Shown: positions 8,748-17,333 of the stretch, in pieces
How the letters are laid out: every line of letters starts with the position of its first letter
Position numbering within the stretch: position 1 is the first letter of the stretch
NCBI RefSeq assembly: GCF_009664855.1
Contig: NZ_CP045928.1
Coordinates: 3,451,186-3,515,185, forward strand
Direction: 5' to 3'
DNA: 64,000 bases
Source of the DNA: Flavobacterium sp. SLB02
Lineage (GTDB): Bacteria > Bacteroidota > Bacteroidia > Flavobacteriales > Flavobacteriaceae
Made by a program: the position numbers and the translations under genes
The notes under the pieces: model-generated
Told to the model about the DNA's origin: nothing
What the model saw: only the letters and a program-made list of their open reading frames with translations
The model's database searches: none

Positions 8748-9529
8748 TGGCTTTGTCTAAAAAAGCTTTAACAGCATTAGTTATTACTTATAATGAAGAG
8801 CAAAATATAAAAGCTGTTCTCGACAATTTGGCTTTCGCCGATGAAATAATTGTTGTCGATTCTTTTAGTTTAGATACTACTTTTGAAATAGCTTCTTCCT
8901 TCAAAAATGTAAAAGTTGCTCAACGTATTTTTGATAATTTTGCCTCTCAACGCAACTACGCATTAAGTTTGGCAACAAATTCGTGGATTCTTTTTATTGA
9001 CGCTGACGAAAGGCTGACCACTGAACTTGAAAATGAAATCAGCAATATTATCAATGACCAAGATGGCGCTTCGGCGTATTTTATGTATAGAACTTTTATG
9101 TTCCAAAATAAAAAATTACGTTTTAGCGGCTGGCAAACAGATAAAATCATCCGTTTGTTCAAAAAAGAAGAGGCTCATTATAATCACGAAAAAATTGTAC
9201 ACGAAAAATTAATCGTAAGTGGAACAATCGGAAAATTAAAAAACAAATTAGTTCATTATTCTTATTCCAGTTATGAGGATTATAAGCAAAAAATGATTCT
9301 TTACGGAAAATTAAAAGCGCAGGAAGAATTAGCAAAAAAGACGAAACCGCATTTTTTTCATTTCTACATACGGCCAGTTTATCAATTCCTGAATCAATAT
9401 ATACTCCGTTTAGGAATTCTAGATGGGAAAAAGGGCATTATTATTTGTTACCTGAATACTTTGAGTGTTTACGTACGCTTTCAGGAACTTAAAAAATTAC
9501 GATCAAAAACTAAGACTTCCAAAATTTAA
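8747..9529 (+). CDS. Glycosyltransferase family 2 (WaaE/KdtX-like)
   Basis: GT-A fold enzyme of 260 residues. ALVITYNEEQNIKAVLDNL at the N terminus and IIVVDSFSLDTT form the nucleotide-binding half, and LFIDADERLT carries the DxD metal-binding motif. The overall pattern is that of WaaE-type LPS core beta-1,4-glucosyltransferases. It overlaps the GT9 gene by 1 nt and probably acts in the same core-assembly step. The 3' end overlaps by 20 nt, tail to tail, the convergent Kdo-kinase-like gene. Confidence 0.85.
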   Translation: MALSKKALTALVITYNEEQNIKAVLDNLAFADEIIVVDSFSLDTTFEIASSFKNVKVAQRIFDNFASQRNYALSLATNSWILFIDADERLTTELENEISNIINDQDGASAYFMYRTFMFQNKKLRFSGWQTDKIIRLFKKEEAHYNHEKIVHEKLIVSGTIGKLKNKLVHYSYSSYEDYKQKMILYGKLKAQEELAKKTKPHFFHFYIRPVYQFLNQYILRLGILDGKKGIIICYLNTLSVYVRFQELKKLRSKTKTSKI

Positions 9530-10277
9530 GTTTCTTCTTTAGTCTTTTCTTTCTTGCAAATTCTTCCTGAAAATGAGTAGTTGCCTGCCACATTTTTTCA
9601 AAAATTTCAACTTCAGTTTTTTCTTTGTAGAATTTTGAATATTCGCTACTCATTACAGCAATCATTTCCTCTTTGGGAGTTAAGCGGCTAAAGTTGTTCA
9701 TACGCTGCTCAAAACTCATGTTTTCATGAAAATTCATTCTATTTAAATCTACTAAAAAAAAATTATATTGATTGTTTTCGTTCTTTTTAATTAATGTATT
9801 TCCAGGAGAATGATCTAAAAACTCTACTCCTTTTTCATGAAGATCAAAAGTAAATTTTGTAAACTGCCTTAAAATAGTATCGTTATCCGGATAATCCGGA
9901 ATTTCTACCAATTCTCTATAAGTCAATTCAGTTACCAAATGTTCGCTTGCGTAATAACTGTCTTTTAATCCTATAATAGTAAAGTTTTCAAGAAACGCAA
10001 TTGGCTGTGGAGTTCCAATTCCTTTTTCTAATAAAATGGTAGCATATTCGAACGAACGTCTTGCTTTTGATTTTCTAAAATATCGATAGGCAATTTTGTT
10101 TACTATATTCGGAATTTTAAAGGATTTAATATTGATGGTTTTTCCATCTAAATCAAACAGTTTTATTTTATTGCGGTCTCCATTTCCAAAAAGTTCACCC
10201 GAAGAATTAAACATTTTGATTTTGTCAAGAATTGACGAAGTACTATTTTCGAAAGAAGGATTTACTTTAAAATTCAT
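9510..10277 (-). CDS. Lipopolysaccharide (Kdo/WaaP) kinase family protein
   Basis: Protein-kinase-like fold enzyme that in other bacteria phosphorylates Kdo or heptose of the LPS inner core. From the ATG at 10277 it has 255 residues. Recognisable motifs are RYFRKSKARRSFEYA around the ATP-binding lysine, GIGTPQPIAFLE, EHLVTELTYRE, the catalytic loop FLDHSPGNTLI (Asp-His...Asn) and the metal-binding FLVDLNRM. The longest frame begins with GTG at 10322, but a TTG-N19-TACTTTTG promoter lies inside that extension, so the ATG is chosen. It sits tail to tail with two core glycosyltransferases, which supports an LPS-core role. Confidence 0.82.
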   Translation of the reverse strand: MNFKVNPSFENSTSSILDKIKMFNSSGELFGNGDRNKIKLFDLDGKTINIKSFKIPNIVNKIAYRYFRKSKARRSFEYATILLEKGIGTPQPIAFLENFTIIGLKDSYYASEHLVTELTYRELVEIPDYPDNDTILRQFTKFTFDLHEKGVEFLDHSPGNTLIKKNENNQYNFFLVDLNRMNFHENMSFEQRMNNFSRLTPKEEMIAVMSSEYSKFYKEKTEVEIFEKMWQATTHFQEEFARKKRLKKKLKFWKS

Positions 10278-10297
10278 CAGTAGCTTTTTATAAGGAA

Positions 10298-10327
10298 CAA
10301 AAGTACATATACGATTTAACACTTCAA
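10298..10327 (-). promoter_or_regulatory. Promoter of the Kdo-kinase-like gene
   Basis: On the minus strand a TTG is followed by a 19-nt spacer and TACTTTTG (plus positions 10298-10305), a good minus-33/minus-7 match. It is downstream of a possible GTG start at 10322 and 20 nt upstream of the ATG at 10277, which decides the start site. Confidence 0.6.
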
Positions 10328-10360
10328 ATTATTATTGTATTTTCGTAAAAAAAAGAAAAG

Positions 10361-11434
10361 ATGTCACAGAAAAGTATTTTTCTAGAAACACATAATATCA
10401 GCAACAGAGCCTCAGGTTTAGGCACTTTTAATTATGAATTGATTAAAGGATTAGATCAATTGTCATTTGATAATGTAGAGATTCATCTCAATTCCGGAAA
10501 GCCCAATTTACTAAAAGATGAGTTTGGTGATAAGTTTAAATATCACAAGTACAGATCATTTCATAGATATAAGCCATTTAGACCTCTGGATAAATTTGAT
10601 TTATGGCATTCTGTAAATCAAAATTCTAAACTAGAACCAAGAATAGATACTAAATATCTTCTTACAATACATGATGTAAATTTTGTGGAGGAAATATCTG
10701 CAGATATGAGCCATAAGCGCAATCGATTATTTCTGGAAAAATTGAATAAAGCCACAGCTATAACTTATATATCTGAATTTGCAAAAAAACAAACCCATCA
10801 ATACTTTAAAGTTCCCGATGTTCCGGAACATATTATATATAACGGAAATCCAATTTCTACTTTATTAGACACAACTAATTTTGTCAGCAGTGTACCAGTT
10901 GACAAACCGTTTTTTTATACCATTGGCGATTTTATCGAACGAAAGAATTACGCTTCAATTGTTAATATGATGAAGTTAATAAAAAATTTCAATTTGATCA
11001 TATCAGGAAACAATAATAAAAAATATGGCGCCGTGATTAGAAAACTCATTGATGATAATGGCTTACAAAATCAAGTTTTTTTAACAGGAAAAGTTAGCGA
11101 TCAGGCCAAGCAATATTTCATGAAAAACTGTACTGCTTTCCTTTTTCCTTCCATAAGAGAAGGTTTTGGCCTGCCTCCAATTGAAGCTATGAGTTTTGGC
11201 AAACCTGTATTTTTATCAGACAAAACCTCATTACCTGAAATTGGTGGAGATATAGCGTCTTATTGGACAAATTTTGATCCGGAGTATATGAAAAATACAC
11301 TTATTGACGAATTAGAGCATTTTGATAAAAATAAGACAGAAATAGCATCTTTGCTTAAAAAAAGAGCTGCAAGTTTCGATTGGAAAATTGCAGCTAGAGA
11401 ATATTTAAACGTTTATAATGAAATCCTGAAATAA
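10361..11434 (+). CDS. Glycosyltransferase family 4 (GT1-group, GT-B)
   Basis: Retaining glycosyltransferase of 357 residues. The N-terminal half includes FDLWHSVNQNS and LTIHDVNFVEE, as in mannosyltransferase-like members. The C-terminal donor domain carries IGDFIERKNYASIV and the EX7E motif in FPSIREGFGLPPIEAMSFGKP, followed by SLPEIGGD. It is divergent from the Kdo-kinase-like gene and tail to tail with the following gene (1-nt gap). Its place among core and surface-glycan genes indicates LPS or O-antigen assembly; the sugar specificity cannot be read. Protein length is normal. Confidence 0.85.
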   Translation: MSQKSIFLETHNISNRASGLGTFNYELIKGLDQLSFDNVEIHLNSGKPNLLKDEFGDKFKYHKYRSFHRYKPFRPLDKFDLWHSVNQNSKLEPRIDTKYLLTIHDVNFVEEISADMSHKRNRLFLEKLNKATAITYISEFAKKQTHQYFKVPDVPEHIIYNGNPISTLLDTTNFVSSVPVDKPFFYTIGDFIERKNYASIVNMMKLIKNFNLIISGNNNKKYGAVIRKLIDDNGLQNQVFLTGKVSDQAKQYFMKNCTAFLFPSIREGFGLPPIEAMSFGKPVFLSDKTSLPEIGGDIASYWTNFDPEYMKNTLIDELEHFDKNKTEIASLLKKRAASFDWKIAAREYLNVYNEILK

Positions 11435-11435
11435 A

Positions 11436-12302
11436 CTATTTTTTTAATAAATGTTTAAACCATTGTCCAAAGCTTTTTTTCCAAATATAGAAAGGTGAAG
11501 GCACTAATTTTTCTCCATTAAAATTTTTAATAATTTCTTCCATAGTAGTGCCGCTTACAAATTCTAAGCGGTTCCATTTTTCTGGTTCAATATAAAAGAA
11601 ACCACGCATTTCTTTATAATTACTTTTATTAACTAATTTCCATTTCTGCATGAAAGAATCTACATTTACTTCATCATTATGGCCCCAGTTTTTAAATTTA
11701 TATTCTATTTCTTCGGCTGTTCTGGATAAAGTTTCATGCCATAACACATTTGGCGTATATATAATTCTACGACGCGTATTTCGGGCAACTTTATAATCAG
11801 GATAATTAGTCGCCATAAGCCCTCTGGTGGCTTTATCTACATACAATAGACCTCCATCAGTATACTTAAACATATTAATTAAGAAAGCAGCAACCTGTAT
11901 TCTGTTTTTTTCCGGATTATCTAAAAAGTGATCATGCTTTTTTAAATCTTTTACAAACTTTTTAAAATCTAAAAAATATTCATCACTATCTACCTGTATA
12001 AGCCAATTACCGATTCCCATTTTTAAAGACAGCATGTGACGTTCCCTGTTATCGTTTTCGATAGCTGAAAGTTCAGGCACATAAAAATTGTCTCGATAAA
12101 TTGTGATCTTATTTTGAGTATCAAATAGTTTTATCCACTCGAAAAACTGATCATCAACCTCAAAAATTTCACCTGACCAGGTTCTAAATTTTTCATCAAC
12201 TGCTAAAAAGATAGCATCGGCATCATTATATACAAGAGGAATTGATATTTTTAGTTTTTCGTAATCATAAGAAAATAAAAAGCCAACATGGATTTTTTTC
12301 AT
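11436..12302 (-). CDS. Glycosyltransferase family 2-like protein
   Basis: 288 residues with no classic GT2 N-terminal sequence but a GT-A-like layout: MKKIHVGFLFSYDYEKL, ADAIFLAVDEKF, and WLIQVDSDEYFLDF, which carries a DxD motif (DSD) at a plausible metal-binding position. The C-terminal part is rich in aromatic and basic residues (IWKKSFGQWFKHLLKK), suggesting membrane association. It is a single gene on the minus strand with a TATCTTTG minus-7 element about 20 nt upstream of the ATG. I consider it a glycosyltransferase from the DxD motif and its neighbours; the acceptor is unknown and catalytic activity is not certain. Confidence 0.65.
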   Translation of the reverse strand: MKKIHVGFLFSYDYEKLKISIPLVYNDADAIFLAVDEKFRTWSGEIFEVDDQFFEWIKLFDTQNKITIYRDNFYVPELSAIENDNRERHMLSLKMGIGNWLIQVDSDEYFLDFKKFVKDLKKHDHFLDNPEKNRIQVAAFLINMFKYTDGGLLYVDKATRGLMATNYPDYKVARNTRRRIIYTPNVLWHETLSRTAEEIEYKFKNWGHNDEVNVDSFMQKWKLVNKSNYKEMRGFFYIEPEKWNRLEFVSGTTMEEIIKNFNGEKLVPSPFYIWKKSFGQWFKHLLKK

Positions 12303-12321
12303 TTATTTAAATTTGTTAGGG

Positions 12322-12329
12322 CAAAGATA
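12322..12329 (-). promoter_or_regulatory. Flavobacterial -7 element of the GT2-like gene
   Basis: Minus-strand TATCTTTG about 20 nt upstream of the ATG at 12302. No clear TTG at the expected distance. Confidence 0.45.
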
Positions 12330-12393
12330 AAAACATTCCGAAATTATCTATAAAATTACAGCTGATTCTTTAAGATAATTTTAACTTAAATAT

Positions 12394-12401
12394 TATCTTT
12401 G
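12394..12401 (+). promoter_or_regulatory. Flavobacterial -7 element of the 12431 GT2 gene
   Basis: TATCTTTG ends 2 nt before the ATG at 12404, so that ATG would be at or before the transcription start. It supports the in-frame ATG at 12431 as the real start. Confidence 0.5.
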
Positions 12402-12430
12402 CCATGTTGAAACAAAAACCATGCAAAATC

Positions 12431-13441
12431 ATGCAAATTCCTGAAATTTCTGTTATAATTCCTGTTTTTAACGCTGCTACCTTTTTGCACGAAAGCATTG
12501 AAAGTATCCTAAATCAAACATTCTCAGACTTTGAACTTATAATATTAAACGATAAATCTACAGATGAAAGCTTAGAGATAATTAAAAAAATTCACTCTAA
12601 AGATAATCGAATAATTATTATTGATAAGGAACAGAATGTAGGCCCGGCATACCTTAGGAATGAAGGAATTAACGCTGCAAAAGGTAAATTTATTGCATTA
12701 ATGGATGCTGATGATATTGCAATACCAACACGTTTTGAAAAGCAGCTAGCAGTATTAAAAAATAATCCTGAAATTGGAGTTTGTGGTACAGGTTTTACTT
12801 TTTTTGGATCGAAAAAAAATAAAACAATAAAACACAGTATCCATCATGATGCTATAAAAGTATCTTTTTTACACAGTTGTAACATTGGTAACCCAACTGT
12901 AATGTTTAAAAAAGAGGTTTTAGGCGATCTAAAATTCGATAATGATTTTGTTCCTGCTGAAGATTATGATTTATGGAGCCGATTATTAGCTAAAACCAAT
13001 TTCTATAACATCCCTGAATCTCTTCTAAATTACAGACAACACGATAACAATATAAGTAAAACAAAAATTGATAATGTGAACCGATCTGTAAAAAGAGTAA
13101 AAATAAATCAGTTAGCTTCTCTTGAAGTAAATCCTGCGGATCCAAAAATTGATTTTTACCTAAATGCAGTTTCATTACAAAAAAGACTTTCTCCTCAGGA
13201 GATTATCGAAACTATTAATGCCTCAAAATTTCTGGTTTCGCAGAATGAAAAGCTAAAATATTTCAATCAGGACTTGCTGGAAAAACATATCAATAAGGTT
13301 CTGGTGCGCACTATTCGTAATGCTGGCTCTTTTAATATTACATTTTATAAGCATGTAAGTAAAAACGAAAAGGCTATATTCCAGAGAATAAGCCCTTTCG
13401 ATCGAATGATTTTATATTTTAAATCTTTATTTGGGCGATAA
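12431..13441 (+). CDS. Glycosyltransferase family 2
   Basis: About 336 residues from the ATG at 12431, which gives a typical GT2 start (MQIPEISVIIPVFN). The GT-A domain has SVIIPVFNAATFLHESI, ELIILNDKSTDES, and the metal-binding LMDADDIAIPTRFEKQ. Downstream FVPAEDYDLWSRLL is the acceptor-side ED/W motif. The C-terminal 100 residues are helical and variable. A longer frame starts at 12404 but abuts a minus-7 promoter element. The stop is 5 nt from the stop of a convergent GT2. It likely adds a sugar to LPS core or O-antigen; specificity is unknown. Confidence 0.85.
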   Translation: MQIPEISVIIPVFNAATFLHESIESILNQTFSDFELIILNDKSTDESLEIIKKIHSKDNRIIIIDKEQNVGPAYLRNEGINAAKGKFIALMDADDIAIPTRFEKQLAVLKNNPEIGVCGTGFTFFGSKKNKTIKHSIHHDAIKVSFLHSCNIGNPTVMFKKEVLGDLKFDNDFVPAEDYDLWSRLLAKTNFYNIPESLLNYRQHDNNISKTKIDNVNRSVKRVKINQLASLEVNPADPKIDFYLNAVSLQKRLSPQEIIETINASKFLVSQNEKLKYFNQDLLEKHINKVLVRTIRNAGSFNITFYKHVSKNEKAIFQRISPFDRMILYFKSLFGR

Positions 13442-13446
13442 AGATT

Positions 13447-14448
13447 TTAAAATCCTGATTTTATATATTTCAATAAATATTTGAATTTTAAAGATAAATT
13501 AGCTTTATATAAAAATTCATTGATCGCTTTTCGTGGTTCCTCTATATTTTGAAATTCTTTATTTTTACGCAATTTTAAAGCCTCAAACGCAGAAGCTTTT
13601 AATAACGAAGCCATCACTTTCTCGATGTTTTTTGTTCTGGCCTGCGGAATATTATCATAGATCTCTTTTATATTGAGGTAGGAAGAATAACGCTGGAAAA
13701 AAGTAGATTTTAAAGAAAAAACGCCTCCCGGATGCACTCTGTAAACCGCTGCCTGAAAATTCATAAAAGCACCTTTTCCGTGGCAAAGCGCCAGTGCATA
13801 AAGCGTATTATCTTTACCGTATTTAAACTTTTTATAATCTAAAGGATCAACAGCCTTCTTTTTAAAAACGCTGGTCAGGGTCAGGGTACAATAGGGCTGA
13901 AAAATGGTATCAAAATCAATTGTGTACACTGATGGTAAAGTATCTTTGAAATCATTAGGCACTAATTCAGTTCCTTTTTTGCTAAAATAATCTGTCCATG
14001 TAATGACATATTCTTTATTATTTTCTAAAAAGTCAACTTGTTTCTGTAATTTCAATGCATCGATCCAATAATCATCGCCTTCGCATAAGGCAATATATTT
14101 TCCCTGTGCCATAGGAAAAGTAAGATCACTCCAAAAATTAACTTTTTTAGAATACTGATTTTCCTTTTGTAAAATGGGTTTAATAATGAGTGGATATTTT
14201 TCTGCAAATTCCTTTACAATAGCAGCTGTATTATCTGTAGAAGCATCATCATGTACAATTATTTCAATAGGAAATGTTGTTTCCTGCTTTAAAAAACCTT
14301 CTAAAGTTTCCCGAATAAATCCTTCATGATTAAAGGTATCACATAAAATGCTGACAAATGGTTTTTCATTATTTATCCAACTTGAAATAATGGTATTTTG
14401 ATCTCTCATATTAGATTGTTTTTGTTTATTTTTTTTTTGAAATATCAC
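13447..14448 (-). CDS. Glycosyltransferase family 2
   Basis: 333 residues if the GTG at 14448 is used, which overlaps the upstream frame's stop in a GTGA arrangement; an ATG at 14409 (product starting MRDQNT) is an equally good start and leaves the GT-A domain intact. Motifs: VSILCDTFNHEGFIRETL, EIIVHDDASTDNT, and the DxD equivalent ALCEGDDYW. It resembles GT2 enzymes of capsule/O-antigen clusters that begin with a Cys-Asp-Thr-Phe-Asn-x-Glu sequence. It lies directly downstream of a decayed GT4 pseudogene and 1.2 kb after the PglD/NeuD-like gene, all on the same strand, so it may be the last gene of the acyl-sugar operon. Confidence 0.83.
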   Translation of the reverse strand: MIFQKKNKQKQSNMRDQNTIISSWINNEKPFVSILCDTFNHEGFIRETLEGFLKQETTFPIEIIVHDDASTDNTAAIVKEFAEKYPLIIKPILQKENQYSKKVNFWSDLTFPMAQGKYIALCEGDDYWIDALKLQKQVDFLENNKEYVITWTDYFSKKGTELVPNDFKDTLPSVYTIDFDTIFQPYCTLTLTSVFKKKAVDPLDYKKFKYGKDNTLYALALCHGKGAFMNFQAAVYRVHPGGVFSLKSTFFQRYSSYLNIKEIYDNIPQARTKNIEKVMASLLKASAFEALKLRKNKEFQNIEEPRKAINEFLYKANLSLKFKYLLKYIKSGF

Positions 14449-15618
14449 GAAGCGATACTTTTATTATATATAGGAATCATTTTCTCCCTAAATGCTTTTA
14501 CACCAAATCTTGAAATTGCATTTTTAAATATTGATTCGTGATTAAACTGAAGTTCTTTATTCAATATTTTTAGAATATTTTCGGCAATAGCCTTAAAATG
14601 TTTTACGGGTACAATAATACCATTTTCTTTAGTAATAAATTCATTAACACTCCGGATTGTGTTGTAATTACTGGAACACCTGTAAACAAAGCTTCTAAAA
14701 GGAGAGACTCCAAAGGTTTCAAAAAGACTTGTAAAAACAAAAACATCTGACTTTTGCAAGGCTAAAACAATTTCTTCTTTTGAAGCTTTTTCTATTATTT
14801 CGATTTGTATGTTTTTAAACTGAAAACTTAGAATCAAATTTCTTACTTCTTCTATACAATTGTTTTCCCCAGGCATTGATGCCAATCCATGTAAATTTTA
14901 TCTTTTGGTAATTTAAGTTGTCGATAATCTTCAACGCTTTTAAAGTTTTAATCTGGTTCTTTATTGGCGCATACGCTCCTCTGGTTATAATTTCGAAATA
15001 TTCACTTTTCGTTCTATTATAATTATTAAATAGTTTTTTATCTACCGTATTTCCAACAGTAATAAAATCACCAAAAAAATAATTCGTTGCAAACTGCCTC
15101 ACCACATCAGTACTTAGCACTAAATTAAATTTAGATTTTTTTTAAACGGCATCAAGCTTTTTAATCTTTTGCTTACCAATATTCCTTAATGTAAACTAAT
15201 TATGCTCTGTTAGCAAATAAGGTGTTTTATATTCTTCGTGATAACTCAAAGCCCAAAATACTGCATCGAAAACACTTTGCGCATGAAGTAAATCAATTTC
15301 AATTTTATCTTTTTTAAAATATTGATGCAAAACTCTGAAAGCTTTTTTTTCGATTAATTTTAAAAAGTAATTATTCTTAAAAATCTTAAACGATGGATAA
15401 TATAAGTAGAGGATTGTAACCTTTTCTTCATAAATATTTTTCTCTATCTTAAAAATTTTCTTAAAATTTTTAAACTTAAATTTAACCGGCCGAAAATTTA
15501 TCAGGATAAAATTAAATTCATCACTTAATATTAAAGCCTGTTCCATAAAGAAACTTCCTAATCTTAGCTTATAATCAAGCCAAGAGCAAATCATTAAAAC
15601 GTTTTTCTTAGTACTCAT
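14445..15618 (-). pseudogene. Decayed glycosyltransferase family 4 gene
   Basis: Translating the three overlapping frames gives one GT4 protein of about 390 residues broken by several lesions. The N-terminal 140 residues end with LLTEHN and an in-frame TAG (15196-15198); the same frame continues through FTLRNIGKQKIKKLDAV, a second in-frame stop, and on to the segment with VLSTDVVRQFATNYFFGD. Near 14870-14880 the frame shifts (WIGINAW continues as ENNCIEEVRNLI). Near 14705 an extra T, and near 14655 a missing G, mask the sequence LEALFTGVPVITTQSG that should precede GVNEF; these two cancel each other. The EX7E region is therefore scrambled. The neighbours are intact, so this is decay rather than a poor assembly throughout. 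No functional product is expected. Confidence 0.85.
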
Positions 15619-15679
15619 TCTTATTTAATTTAAACGCTAATTCAAACTTTATATGAGAATTTTACTATAGAAATAAGTT

Positions 15680-16315
15680 TTAAAACTCAAGCTTTTTAGC
15701 CGGAACCCCAAAAACGGTAGTGTTTTCTTTTACGTTTCTAATTACAAGACTTGCGGCACCTACGGTTGCCCCTTTTCGAACTATTAGGTGAGGCAATACC
15801 GTCGCACGGGTATTAAGAGTTGATTCTTCTTCAAGCACAACAAAACCACCTGTAAAAGAATAGGAACTTAAATGTGCCCATTTATGAATTTTAGTATCAT
15901 GACCTAAACCAACATACCCTTGTATAGTTACAAAATCTTCAATGATGCAGTCATTACTAATATTGGCATACATAAAAACCAGCAAACCATTACCAACAAC
16001 AACGTTCGTATTTAGTTTGGTCGAAGGATGAATAAGATTAATAAACGAACCTCCTTTTGATAAAATTAACTCTGCATAATGTTTTTTCCATTTTACAGTT
16101 CCTAATGCGCAGACAAAAACGTCATTCTCTTCAATTTTATAATTTTCTACAGAAGAAATAATAGAAGGGTAATTTTCGAAACCATCAAGAGCATCTGCCT
16201 TATCATCTAAGAAACCTTTAATAACATATTCGATATTAAAACCGGAACATTGTGTGGCAAGATCATAAACCTCACGACCAAATCCTCTTGCTCCTATTAT
16301 TATTAGATTCTTCAT
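15680..16315 (-). CDS. PglD/NeuD-like hexapeptide sugar acyltransferase
   Basis: 211-residue enzyme with the two-part PglD/NeuD layout: an N-terminal Rossmann-like nucleotide-sugar domain (LIIIGARGFGREVYDLA, residues 4-20) and a C-terminal left-handed beta-helix of hexapeptide repeats. The probable catalytic His is H139 in GLGHDTKIHKW; LIHPSTKL and VFGVPAKKL are further family landmarks. Relatives acylate the 4-amino group of nucleotide-activated 4-amino-4,6-dideoxy sugars (PglD) or O-acetylate sialic acid (NeuD). The ATG overlaps the KAS III stop by 1 nt, so it is translationally coupled to the acyl-synthesis genes. I infer that it takes the acyl chain made by the upstream genes, perhaps from the ACP, and transfers it to an amino sugar. 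Confidence 0.82.
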   Translation of the reverse strand: MKNLIIIGARGFGREVYDLATQCSGFNIEYVIKGFLDDKADALDGFENYPSIISSVENYKIEENDVFVCALGTVKWKKHYAELILSKGGSFINLIHPSTKLNTNVVVGNGLLVFMYANISNDCIIEDFVTIQGYVGLGHDTKIHKWAHLSSYSFTGGFVVLEEESTLNTRATVLPHLIVRKGATVGAASLVIRNVKENTTVFGVPAKKLEF

Positions 16316-17325
16316 TATTCTATTATTAAATTACATGCACCCCATGAATATCCCACACCAAAACCTGCTAATATAACATTTTTACTATCGGCTAATTTAG
16401 CTTGTTGCTGAGCTTCATACAAAGCGATTGGAATGGTTGATGAAACCGTATTACCACAATGTTCCATGGCAATAAAAAATTTCTCTTCAGGGATTTTTAT
16501 TTTTTTTCTTAAATGATTCAACATGTATTTATTAGCCTGATGAAAAATAAACAGGTCGATATCGTCTTTTGTTAAGCTGGATTTTTCTAAAATCGCTTCG
16601 GTAAGCTTTGGAACAAATTCACCTGTAAAATTGAAAATCTCGGTTCCGTTCATGAATAAATTTTTATCATTTCTTACGTTACCAAATTCATCTTCGATAT
16701 CTTCATTTTCATCCAAAACAGGAAAACGCATACCGCCTTGTTTTACAATAAGGTTCTCTGCTCCTTTTCCGTCTGTACCAAAAATAAAATTGCCAATAGA
16801 ACAAAATCCTTTTTCGCTAGTTAATAAGGTAGCTGCAGCGGCATCACCAAAAATAGTTTTGTTGCTTTTGTCTTTTGGATGAATAAATTTGGAATACGTT
16901 TCTGAAGTAATTAGTAAAACATTTTTAGCCATTTCACCTGCAATCAGGCCTTTTGCCAAGCTTAAACCATAAACAAATCCGGAACATCCTAAATTAAAAT
17001 CTAAGGCCCCTATTGATGTGTTTAATCCTAACTTATCCTGAATAATACATGCGGTCGTGGGTAAAAAATAGTCAGGGCTCTGCGTACAAAACAACAAATA
17101 ATCAATAGTTGATTTATCTATATTATGTTCCGTAAATAATTTCTCTGCCGCTTTCACCGCCATATCCGATGAAAATTCATCAGTGGCACTTATATGTCGC
17201 GAATTGATTCCTGTTTTAGAACTAATTTTTTCGATATCCCATTCAGGAAATTCCTGATTTATCAAATCATTAGATAAAACAGCTTCGGGTAAATAATACG
17301 AAATGGCTTTTATATTCGCTTTCAT
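16315..17325 (-). CDS. 3-oxoacyl-ACP synthase III family protein (second KAS III of operon)
   Basis: FabH-type thiolase-fold condensing enzyme, 336 residues. The Cys-His-Asn triad is complete: C114 in LDFNLGCSGFVYGL, H262 in IFHQANKYML, N292 in HCGNTVSSTIPI. The C-terminal GFGVGYSWGA loop is normal. KAS III enzymes start chains by condensing an acyl-CoA (or acyl-ACP) with malonyl-ACP. It is a diverged paralogue of the KAS III at 19162-20217 and lies 8 nt after the SDR gene. The organism's housekeeping FabH is probably elsewhere, because this one is embedded in a surface-glycan operon; I infer a dedicated role in one of two extension steps. Confidence 0.9.
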   Translation of the reverse strand: MKANIKAISYYLPEAVLSNDLINQEFPEWDIEKISSKTGINSRHISATDEFSSDMAVKAAEKLFTEHNIDKSTIDYLLFCTQSPDYFLPTTACIIQDKLGLNTSIGALDFNLGCSGFVYGLSLAKGLIAGEMAKNVLLITSETYSKFIHPKDKSNKTIFGDAAAATLLTSEKGFCSIGNFIFGTDGKGAENLIVKQGGMRFPVLDENEDIEDEFGNVRNDKNLFMNGTEIFNFTGEFVPKLTEAILEKSSLTKDDIDLFIFHQANKYMLNHLRKKIKIPEEKFFIAMEHCGNTVSSTIPIALYEAQQQAKLADSKNVILAGFGVGYSWGACNLIIE

Positions 17326-17333
17326 TGTCAGGA

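Noticed and set aside
10278..10322. GTG start of the Kdo-kinase-like gene at 10322
   Set aside because: A TTG-N19-TACTTTTG promoter lies inside the extension, so transcription starts downstream of the GTG; the ATG at 10277 is used.
12404..12430. ATG at 12404 as start of the GT2 gene
   Set aside because: It begins 2 nt after a TATCTTTG minus-7 element and adds residues without GT2 similarity; the ATG at 12431 gives the usual start.
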